A stretch of DNA of 64,000 bases, from assembly GCA_045807745.1 (NCBI GenBank), contig JBJMGT010000021.1:81100-145099 (forward strand), in the 5' to 3' direction. This stretch comes from QHXQ01 sp045807745. GTDB taxonomy: Bacteria; Acidobacteriota; Blastocatellia; Pyrinomonadales; Pyrinomonadaceae. Below, in pieces: positions 43,293-50,080 of the stretch; position 1 is the stretch's first letter; each line of letters starts with the position of its first letter. The position numbers and the translations under genes were made by a program. The notes beneath the pieces are model-generated. The model made no database searches. It worked only from the letters and a program-made list of their open reading frames with translations, and was not told the DNA's origin.

Positions 43293-43903
43293 TGGCGCTT
43301 GCATATCTCGGCACGGCAGCGGATGTAAGCGGGCGGCGCATGAAGTACGCGCGCGTCGAGCGTGAGCGGCGCTTTCTCCTGCGCGAGTTCCCGCCCGGTC
43401 TTGAACGCAACGCCAAGCACACGCAAATCTTCGACAACTACATTACGAATACGCGCCTGCGCCTGCGCAAAATCCGCGAGCCTTACAGACGCGAGTGGAC
43501 TTGGAAGCTCACGCAGAAGTTCGCGCCCGACCCGGCGGATTTCGCGCATACGATTATCACCAACATCTACTTGTCGCAGTTTGAGTACGAACAACTGGCC
43601 GTCTTCGAGGGCAACGAGATACGCAAGAATCGTTATCCTTACGAACACGAAGGCCGCACTTACTCGATTGACGTTTTCCTCGGCACACTCTGGGGCTTGA
43701 TTCTCGCGGAGACCGAGTTTGCCACAGATGAAGAGATGTTGGTGCACACGCCGCTGCCCTTCGCCGTCCTTGAAGTAACTAATGATGAATTGTTCACGGG
43801 CGGCCGGCTCGTGCATCTGACGAGCGACGAGATTCGCGCCGAGTTGCAACGGCGGGGCGACATTAATGCACCGGCGCATGAGCCGCCGACCACAGATGCC
43901 TGA
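43292..43903 (+). CDS. CYTH-like domain protein
   Basis: 203 residues from ATG 43292, overlapping the upstream TGA. The N-terminal RVERERRFLL resembles the ExExK/R entry motif of triphosphate tunnel enzymes, followed by NYITNTRLRLRKIRE, TWKLTQKF and YSIDVFLGTLWGLILAETEF, the alternating charged strands of the tunnel. Members hydrolyse triphosphates or act as adenylate cyclases. The motif has Arg in the last place instead of Lys. Likely cotranscribed with the aconitase gene. Confidence 0.75.
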   Translation: MALAYLGTAADVSGRRMKYARVERERRFLLREFPPGLERNAKHTQIFDNYITNTRLRLRKIREPYRREWTWKLTQKFAPDPADFAHTIITNIYLSQFEYEQLAVFEGNEIRKNRYPYEHEGRTYSIDVFLGTLWGLILAETEFATDEEMLVHTPLPFAVLEVTNDELFTGGRLVHLTSDEIRAELQRRGDINAPAHEPPTTDA

Positions 43904-44360
43904 CACGGCCCCGACCATCTACACCATCGGGCACGGTCGCCATCCGTGGGCGCACTTCCTCGCGCTGCTCCGACAACACGAGATTGAATTGGTCTGCGAC
44001 GTGCGCAGCGTCGCCCGCTCGCGCTGGCCGCAATACAACGGACGCGTGCTGGAAGCTGCGTTGCACGCGGCGCGCATCGGTTACGAGTGGCTGCCCGAAT
44101 GCGGCGGCAAAGTCGTCGCACCGCCCGCAGAGCTTGCGCGCGGGCTTGAGCGCATCATGGAACTCGCTGCCGACACGCGCGTCGCGCTGCTCTGCTCCGA
44201 GTCGCAACCCTTAACGAATCACACACAACCGCGCGCCCACTGTCATCGCGTCGGTCTGCTCGCCCCACCCTTGCGCGCACGCGGCGCACGCCTCATACAC
44301 ATCCTGCCCGACGGCGCAACACTTGAAATCGACGAAGTGTCGTTGCCTTCGATCTGGTAA
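43896..44360 (+). CDS. DUF488 family protein
   Basis: 154 residues from ATG 43896; ATG 43866 is equally possible. DUF488 features: TIYTIGHGRHPWAHFLALL, then ELVCDVRSVARSRWPQYNG, then GYEWLPECGGK, and a Cys-containing VALLCSESQP near the end. Members are widespread cytoplasmic proteins without an agreed function. The gene overlaps the upstream CYTH gene and probably belongs to the aconitase operon. Confidence 0.85.
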   Translation: MPDTAPTIYTIGHGRHPWAHFLALLRQHEIELVCDVRSVARSRWPQYNGRVLEAALHAARIGYEWLPECGGKVVAPPAELARGLERIMELAADTRVALLCSESQPLTNHTQPRAHCHRVGLLAPPLRARGARLIHILPDGATLEIDEVSLPSIW

Positions 44361-44367
44361 GGAGAGG

Positions 44368-44802
44368 CTAAGCAATCGTCTGCTTGCCCTCGAAATAAGT
44401 CTTAATCTCTGGATCGTCCGTTACCATGTGATCGGTGATGTGAAACACGTCCTTGATCCAAGGATGGATGAGTGCCTCGTCCCTATCAAGCATTTTGCCT
44501 ATAACTTTGGCATCGCACCATGGTGATTCATCGGCGTTAACAATCATCACTTGGTACTCTGATTCATTCTCACGAAGAACCAGACCGAAAGAGCGCCGTT
44601 GCTCAGGCGTGCCTTCATCGCCCCACTCACCAAGTCCGATGGCTGCTTTCACCTCTCGATCCGCATGCTTATCTGAGAATATTGCATAATAAACTGCGAA
44701 GGCATCGCCGTCCTGATAAACGAAGCGGGTGAGCCGCGTGGTTGTTCCTCCGCAGCAATCACAGACTTCTTTCTTCGGCGGTTCAAATTCTATTGTCAAC
44801 AT
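44368..44802 (-). CDS. Hypothetical protein with CDCC motif
   Basis: 144 residues, AT-richer than its surroundings. CDCCGG near residue 14 could bind metal, and the rest looks alpha/beta (YQDGDAFAVYYAIFSDKH, EYQVMIVNADESPW, FHITDHMVTDDPEIKTYFEG). I recognise no family; the C-terminal His/Asp-rich part is well ordered in appearance. It is convergent with the DUF488 gene (7 bp between stops). Composition suggests acquisition from elsewhere. Confidence 0.6.
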   Translation of the reverse strand: MLTIEFEPPKKEVCDCCGGTTTRLTRFVYQDGDAFAVYYAIFSDKHADREVKAAIGLGEWGDEGTPEQRRSFGLVLRENESEYQVMIVNADESPWCDAKVIGKMLDRDEALIHPWIKDVFHITDHMVTDDPEIKTYFEGKQTIA

Positions 44803-44841
44803 GCTCTTGTTAAGTTCGCTGCTTCAAATCCAGCAGTTGAT

Positions 44842-46110
44842 TCAGTCACCTATCGCTTCGACTTGCGCACTATGGGCGTATTCGGCAGCATGCGCCTTGG
44901 CGAAGTAGGCGGCGAGGAGGAAGGCGAGGAACATGATGGCGGCGGCGGCCCAGAAGGTGTGGAAGAGCGAGGCGGCGCTCAGGTTGTGGAGCTTCTGATC
45001 GAAGCCGTAGGTGGCGACGGCGCTGAAGATGAGCCACGCGGAGATGGTCGGGCCGACTGTGCGCGCGAGGCTCGCGACCGATTGGGTGACGCCGAGTACG
45101 CCGCCCTGTTCGCCCGCGCCCGCGCTCTTCGAGGCGAGCGTTTGCAGCGAAGGCGTCGCCAGAGAGTTGCCGATGGCGAACGTGCCGGCGACTAAGAGCA
45201 ACCACAGTAGTCCGCTCTGCGGCCCCAAGTAGGGAATGGCGAAGAGGCTCCCTGCAAAGAGGAGCGCGCCGAAGATGACGAGCGGCAGTTCGCCGAAGCG
45301 TTTGACGAGCCGCCCGATGAGGCCCCCTTGGATGACGACGCCTACGATGCCGACGAACATGAAGATGTAGCCGTTGTGCAGCGCATCGTAGCCGAAGCGG
45401 TACATCGTAAAGAGCGCGAACGAGGTCGTCATGATCGAGAAGGCGACGACGAACAGGAAATAGATCGCGAGCACGAAGGCGAGGCGCGTCTGTTTGAGCG
45501 CCGCCAAGAGTTGCGACCAGCGCCCCGTCGCCGCCGACACGCGCGCCGGATGATCGGGCGTCACGGTTTCAGGGAGCGTGAAATAGAGCAACACGGCGTT
45601 CGCCAGCGCCATCGCGCCCGCAAAGAAGAACGGCACGCTGATGCCCCACTTACTGAGGATGCCGCCGATAGCGGGGCCAAAGGTGAAGCCGAGACCGAAG
45701 GCCGCGCCGATGAGGCCCATGCCCTTCGCGCGTTCCTCTTTCGTCGTCACGTCGGCGATGTAGGCTTGCGCGGTCGAGATGTTGCCGCCCGTGATGCCAT
45801 CGATGATGCGCCCGGCGAAGAGCATCCACAGCGTCCGCGCAAAACCCAGAATCAGGAAGCCGAGGCTCGTGCCGAGGAGACTCAAGAACAGCACGGGTCT
45901 GCGCCCGTAGCGATCAGACAAGCGGCCCAAGATCGGCGTAAAGATGAGCTGCATGATCGAGTAGGACGCGAACAGCAACCCGACCATGCTGGGGCTGGCG
46001 TGGAATTTCGTACCCTCGACGTAGTATGGCAGGACGGGGATGACGATCCCGAACCCGATCAGATCGATGAAGACCGTGACGAAGATGACGAGCAGCGGCG
46101 AGCGTTTCAT
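44842..46110 (-). CDS. MFS drug/metabolite exporter (TetA-like)
   Basis: 422 residues with twelve predicted helices. The motif A of drug/H+ antiporters is GRLSDRYGRRPVLF (loop 2-3, near residue 61), and FAGRIIDGITGGNISTAQAYIADVT is typical of the TetA/MdtG-like group. It would export drugs or metabolites using the proton gradient. A tandem-heptamer hairpin ends 14 bp upstream of its ATG, so control at the RNA level is possible. DoxX lies upstream on the same strand. Confidence 0.88.
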   Translation of the reverse strand: MKRSPLLVIFVTVFIDLIGFGIVIPVLPYYVEGTKFHASPSMVGLLFASYSIMQLIFTPILGRLSDRYGRRPVLFLSLLGTSLGFLILGFARTLWMLFAGRIIDGITGGNISTAQAYIADVTTKEERAKGMGLIGAAFGLGFTFGPAIGGILSKWGISVPFFFAGAMALANAVLLYFTLPETVTPDHPARVSAATGRWSQLLAALKQTRLAFVLAIYFLFVVAFSIMTTSFALFTMYRFGYDALHNGYIFMFVGIVGVVIQGGLIGRLVKRFGELPLVIFGALLFAGSLFAIPYLGPQSGLLWLLLVAGTFAIGNSLATPSLQTLASKSAGAGEQGGVLGVTQSVASLARTVGPTISAWLIFSAVATYGFDQKLHNLSAASLFHTFWAAAAIMFLAFLLAAYFAKAHAAEYAHSAQVEAIGD

Positions 46111-46116
46111 AAGTAC

Positions 46117-46196
46117 AGTGCTGAGTGCTGAGTGCTGAGTGCTGAGTGCAAGACAATTGCTTTTGTCTCAGCACTCAGCACTCAGCACTCAGCACT
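46117..46196. repeat. Hairpin of GTGCTGA heptamers just upstream of the MFS start
   Basis: Both arms carry four tandem copies of GTGCTGA (left, from 46117) or its complement TCAGCAC (right, to 46196), giving about 30 uninterrupted pairs, then a TGCA bulge and AGACAA/TTGTCT at the loop. In the transcript from doxX to the MFS gene the hairpin ends 6 bases before the MFS start codon region (46110), covering any ribosome site. Confidence 0.85.
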
Positions 46197-46200
46197 TCTT

Positions 46201-46644
46201 TTACCATCTGCGCCCGCGCGCACCCGCGATGGCGCTGTCGGCGGATAATTGCCCGCCGCCTGTGATGAGCAGCGCGAGACAGATACCGGAGAGCGCGACC
46301 GTGTACTCGATGCCGGCGGGCAGGAAGAACCCATTCTTCAAGTGAACACCAAGCAGCGCCGTTAGCATGACGCACAGGATCAGAAACGCACCGACGCGCG
46401 TCAGCAGTCCCGTGAGCACGAGTATGCCGCCGATCAGTTGCGAGAGTCCGGCCGCGCCCATCCAGAGCCACGCCGGACGCATGAAGGGAAACGGCGTTGG
46501 AAACGAAGTGAACTTAGCCAAGCCGGGGCCACTCCACATGCCGAACACTATTTGCAGGCCGTGTGCGCAGAAGATGAGGCCGAGCGCCAGCCGGAGCGGC
46601 ACCGTCGTCCACGTGCGCGCAGTCGCAATCAATCGGCGGAACAT
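46201..46644 (-). CDS. DoxX family membrane protein
   Basis: 147 residues. Four hydrophobic helices and the DoxX start (PLRLALGLIFCAHGLQIVFG), then LWMGAAGLSQLIGGILVLTGLLTRVGAFLI (family core IGGILVLTGLLTR). Members act in membrane redox or thiosulfate:quinone systems, but most are of unknown role. AAAGGACGG precedes the ATG. The end lies 90 bp before the MFS start, with the heptamer hairpin between. Confidence 0.88.
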   Translation of the reverse strand: MFRRLIATARTWTTVPLRLALGLIFCAHGLQIVFGMWSGPGLAKFTSFPTPFPFMRPAWLWMGAAGLSQLIGGILVLTGLLTRVGAFLILCVMLTALLGVHLKNGFFLPAGIEYTVALSGICLALLITGGGQLSADSAIAGARGRRW

Positions 46645-46761
46645 ATTTGGTCCGTCCTTTCCGTCAGACTTGTGGGGGAACTTGTGACGCGCACAGTTTT
46701 ATCACAGCCGGCGGAAAGGCAAAAGGGAGCAGCGCGTAGGCATCAGGCAGTAGGCGATAAG

Positions 46762-46809
46762 CAGAAGAAAAAAAGAGCGCCAAGTCTCGTTGCAGACTTG
46801 GCGCTCTTT
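46762..46809 (-). terminator. Intrinsic terminator after the cyclase gene
   Basis: On the minus strand a perfect 16-bp stem (AAAGAGCGCCAAGTCT with its complement, 6-base loop) runs into TTTTTTTCTTC. It stands about 37 bp after the cyclase stop and is the clearest factor-independent terminator in the window. Confidence 0.88.
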
Positions 46810-46845
46810 AGTCTATGGTCAGCGTCGTAACGCTTGGGTTGGCCG

Positions 46846-48342
46846 TTAAGCTAACGCCAACTCCGCTTCCGGCTCGGCCGCGCTCGCGTCCGCCGTCGGT
46901 GCGTAGGCGACCGAGTAGGTCACGACCGGCTCGGTGCGCCCCTTGACATGTATCTCGGCTTGCCGCTCCATCTGAAACGCGCCGCGCACAGCGTCGTGCG
47001 TGTACTCGCTGATGAGAATATCAACGGCCAGCTCTTTCGTGGCCGATTCAAGCCGCGACGCGAGGTTGACTGTGTCGCCGATGGCGGTGAACTCCAAACG
47101 CCGGTTCGAACCGATGTTGCCGACGATGGCGTGCCCCGAGTTGATGCCGATGCCGATGCGTATCTCTGCGCGCCCGGCGAGCGCCCACTTGCGGCTGAGG
47201 CGATGTACTTCCTGCTGCATCTCTATCGCCGCCTGCACAGCGTGTTCTTCTTGATCAGGATCGTCCACGGGCGCGCCGAAAATGACCATCAAGCCGTCGC
47301 CGATGAACTTGTCGAGCGTGCCGTGGTGGCGAAAGACTATGTCCACCATGCTCTCGAAGTATTCGTTGAGTAGTTCGACGACCGACTCGGGGCGCAGTTT
47401 CTCGGCGATGCCCGTGAACCCGCGTATGTCGGAGAAGAGCAGAGTGACGCGGCGGCGTGTGCCCGCCACGGCCGGCATCTGGCCGGAGCTAAGCACTGTG
47501 TCCAAGACCTGCCCCGACACGTAACGCGCGAACGCCGTCTTCACCATCTCGCGCTCGCGCAAGCCCTCCACCATCGTGTTCACCGCGCGCCCGACCGCGC
47601 CGAACTCGTCGTTGCCCACGACCTCGACGCGCGTCTCAAGATCGCCTTTGCCGATAGCCTCAACCGCGCGCTTGAGCGCCATGAGCGGGCGGCTGACGTG
47701 GCTCGCCTGTACGCCCGCGACGAGCATCCCCAAGAGCGCCCCGACGACGAGCGACAACAACAACCCGATGAACAACGGGCGCATCTTCAATGTGACACGT
47801 TGCGCGGAATAATCTACGCCGACCACACACACAACCTGCCCCGTGCTGTCTTTCACGGGCGCGTAAGCGCTCAGCCACGTGCCCCAAGCGTCTTCGTGCA
47901 GTTGCGATTCGGCGTATAGCTCGCCGTATCTGACTTGCGTGCCCGTGATGCGCCGGTACACATCGCCGATGTGCGACTTGTCGGCAAAGTTCTCCTCTGC
48001 GTCCACGCCAAAGACAAGCACGTTCGGGTTCTCGCGCGACGGCATGAGCGTGTAGACCCATTTGATATAAGTGTCGTCGCGGCGGTTCGCATCGCGCGCC
48101 CGCCGCAGAGCCGCTTCGAGTTGGTGAAAGGCGGGCGTGTCCTCGTCATCGCGCTTTTGCAATTGGCGGTGCAGGTCGCCGTCAATCAGCGCCGCGGTCG
48201 TGGCGGCGACGCTCAGCGCCTTGGCTCTGAGCGAGTCGAACATCGTGCGGCGGGCCAGTTCATACTGGACGGCGAGCGACAGACCGTTGATGCCGAGGAT
48301 GAACAGCAGAAAGGTGACGAGCAGACGTGTGCGATAGCTCAT
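46846..48342 (-). CDS. Membrane-bound class III adenylate cyclase with HAMP domain
   Basis: 498 residues from ATG 48342 (CAGGAG upstream); the longer frame to 48498 is rejected. Order: helix 1 (LLVTFLLFILGINGLSLAV), an extracytoplasmic sensor of about 170 residues, helix 2 (LFIGLLLSLVVGALLGMLV), a HAMP linker (SRPLMALKRAVEAIGKGDLETRV), and a catalytic domain with metal Asp in LLFSDIRGFT and IGDGLMVIFG. Lys in TLDKFIGDG and Thr-Ala-Ile-Gly-Asp suit ATP as substrate. It makes cAMP in response to an external signal. A strong terminator follows. Confidence 0.92.
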   Translation of the reverse strand: MSYRTRLLVTFLLFILGINGLSLAVQYELARRTMFDSLRAKALSVAATTAALIDGDLHRQLQKRDDEDTPAFHQLEAALRRARDANRRDDTYIKWVYTLMPSRENPNVLVFGVDAEENFADKSHIGDVYRRITGTQVRYGELYAESQLHEDAWGTWLSAYAPVKDSTGQVVCVVGVDYSAQRVTLKMRPLFIGLLLSLVVGALLGMLVAGVQASHVSRPLMALKRAVEAIGKGDLETRVEVVGNDEFGAVGRAVNTMVEGLREREMVKTAFARYVSGQVLDTVLSSGQMPAVAGTRRRVTLLFSDIRGFTGIAEKLRPESVVELLNEYFESMVDIVFRHHGTLDKFIGDGLMVIFGAPVDDPDQEEHAVQAAIEMQQEVHRLSRKWALAGRAEIRIGIGINSGHAIVGNIGSNRRLEFTAIGDTVNLASRLESATKELAVDILISEYTHDAVRGAFQMERQAEIHVKGRTEPVVTYSVAYAPTADASAAEPEAELALA

Positions 48343-48480
48343 GCGGACTCCTGACGGGCGAAATTGGACTTGCAGTAACGAGGCGCGTGAGGCTGTTGTT
48401 GGAAACTTGGATTTGCGGGCCGAGAACTTGGGGCGACGGGTGCATTTGCGCACCCACAAAATCATCTTAGAGAACGGCGG

Positions 48481-48508
48481 CAAAACTTGCAATAGCAAGT
48501 TTTCGGCC
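48481..48508. repeat. Left boundary repeat of the accessory island
   Basis: CAAAACTTGCAATAGCAAGT... to CGGCC, containing a 9-bp stem (AAAACTTGC/GCAAGTTTT) with AATA loop. A near copy in the same orientation stands at 54874-54902. Together they enclose the NADAR to TnpA segment. Confidence 0.65.
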
Positions 48509-48534
48509 AGCCTTTACATTTCTGCCAACGGCGT

Positions 48535-48623
48535 GGCCTAACAATTCAACATCGCCGCATGATATTGCCCAACAACAAGCCTGCGCACCCAAGATATTGG
48601 GGTATCAAGCAAATTGTTGGGCC
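48535..48623 (-). other. attC-like recombination site after the NADAR gene
   Basis: Ends are GGCCTAACAATT (48535-48546) and AATTGTTGGGCC (48612-48623), complementary in 11 of 12 positions. Read on the minus strand, GCCCAAC fits the R'' box RYYYAAC and GTTAGGC fits the R' box GTTRRRY of integron attC sites. The 89-bp size is in range, and the site starts 13 bp after the NADAR stop, where cassette attC sites belong. An inner GCCCAACAA/TTGTTGGGC pair could fold instead. No integrase is in the window. Confidence 0.45.
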
Positions 48624-48636
48624 AAGCAACTCGCGG

Positions 48637-49248
48637 CTATTTTTCTGCGTGCGCAGTGAAATCCGCGACAGAGTAAGTTCCTGAAGGAGCGCCAACTCCG
48701 CCACAAGCCGCACGAACTTCCATCAGCGCCTTGCCTAACAGATTAGCCCCGCTACCATCATGAAGGTCGCTCCAACCGCCCGGGTCCTTTCTGCCTGGCA
48801 CGTTGTGCTCCAGCAAATAGGCATCGCCGGTCAGCAGTAACGCCTGCTTCAGCACATGATCACTAAACTTCGCGGTTAGGACGGCCTTCATTGCTTCATA
48901 TGAACCCAAACCGGCGTAGCTGTAATCCGGATTAGGGAGTCCGTTCTTGATGTTAAATGCTTCAGAGCCGGTGACATGAGGCCACACGGCTGCTTCGAAC
49001 TTTTTTCGGTCGGAACTGTGCCACCACTTTGTCGCCTGAAAAGCCGCCTCTGAGTTATTAAACGTGGCGGTGCTGCCATCGATAGTAAGAGTAATACTAC
49101 AAGGATAAAAGTTGGCTAGGAATTGGCCCTGAAATACAAGATCCCAAGGCATATCTTTGTCAGGGTAATAGAAGGCTACCAACTTGTAGGGCTGGCCATT
49201 GATGGTGACTGCTTTCGGTTTTGGCGCGAGCGGTTGAGGTAGTGTCAT
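48637..49248 (-). CDS. NADAR family protein (YbiA-like)
   Basis: 203 residues. The NADAR core is present: FLANFYPCSI, NSEAAFQATKWWHSSD, YLLEHNVPGRKDPGGWSDLHDGSGANLLGKALMEVR (key parts HNVPGRKDP, WSDLHDGSG, LLGKALMEVR). NADAR enzymes are N-glycosidases acting on ADP-ribosylated or riboflavin-precursor substrates; some reverse guanosine ADP-ribosylation set by DarT-like toxins. No DarT is nearby. GGAGG precedes the ATG. A downstream attC-like site suggests it is or was a gene cassette; GTTAGCC at 49336-49342 (minus strand) could be the other cassette end. Confidence 0.85.
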   Translation of the reverse strand: MTLPQPLAPKPKAVTINGQPYKLVAFYYPDKDMPWDLVFQGQFLANFYPCSITLTIDGSTATFNNSEAAFQATKWWHSSDRKKFEAAVWPHVTGSEAFNIKNGLPNPDYSYAGLGSYEAMKAVLTAKFSDHVLKQALLLTGDAYLLEHNVPGRKDPGGWSDLHDGSGANLLGKALMEVRAACGGVGAPSGTYSVADFTAHAEK

Positions 49249-50080
49249 ATCTGATGCCTCCGTGTAACTAGTTTTCTTTGCCTGACTACTAAGGTCGGAC
49301 TTCTATCCCACTTCACTATCAATACATGGCCGTGAGGCTAACGCGAGTGTGTTAGCAAGCGCGGGGAAGATATGCGAGCAGCCTAGAGAAGTCAATGGTT
49401 AGGAAAAGCGGCGAGTACGGTCGCATACGCCCCGCCGCCCTCTGGCGCAACTTACGTCGCGAGGTTGCGCCGATAACTTCAGGGCAGCGCCCCGGCGTCG
49501 ATGCAGAAGCGATACGCGCCCACTTGCTTGATGCCTAAGACCATACAAGGGCGGCACAGGTCTTGTCAGTCCCATCAATAAGTGCGAATCCCCTTCACGT
49601 AAGATCAACAACTTACGGAGCGGATTCACTCATTAAGTGAGAAAGTATTCCTGCATTAAGTGCGAACGTCTCTCACTTTTCGCGCATATCATGAGAACCC
49701 CTGAATATACTTTCAGTCATCCGATTTTTGACCACTAGGATAGCGAGACTGTCATAATGTGTATGCTTGAGCCATAAGGCGGCGTCTAGGGAAGACGTTC
49801 GCACCAGCCCTCCCAAGATATTCTAGCTAATCATTGACACCATCCCCCCACAAGACTACCTTATCTGCATCTCAGAGAGGGTCTCTTGGGCAAGGTTCTT
49901 CAACGTCCTTACGTCTTCCTTGTATCAACGGTAAAAGGTGGCCGGTGTATATTTCGGCTACCTATCGCGCTAATTTCCTGCGGGCTGTCTGCGTAGACCG
50001 CAGTCACCTCTGTGACATCGCTAGTTTCAGTCTTATTCGATTCAAGCCGATTAGCCTCACATGAAAGAGATGGACGCTGA
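49249..50080. other. Gap holding a short hairpin, array A and the leader of the DUF4062 gene
   Basis: No convincing gene. A hairpin GCTAAC/GTTAGC is at 49337-49356. Array A lies at 49573-49698 (separate entry). The last 380 bases lead to the DUF4062 start; TTGACA at 49833-49838 is a possible -35. An upstream 7-codon frame (ATG 50061) ends in a TGA that overlaps the DUF4062 ATG, possibly coupling translation. The region is AT-rich. Confidence 0.5.
49573..49698 (+). repeat. Array A: four-unit repeat upstream of the DUF4062 gene
   Basis: Four related words of the type CATTAAGTGNGAA occur at about 49576, 49631, 49654 and 49685, with spacings 55, 23 and about 31. The second forms a stem TCACT/AGTGA. 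Array B at 53042-53168 has the same units at the same spacings and orientation, with diverged sequence. The two enclose the DUF4062 gene as direct repeats 3.47 kb apart. Confidence 0.75.

Noticed and set aside
49399..49629. 76-codon minus-strand frame in the gap before the DUF4062 gene
   Set aside because: It crosses array A, has an Arg/Leu-rich composition typical of chance frames and no recognisable motif.
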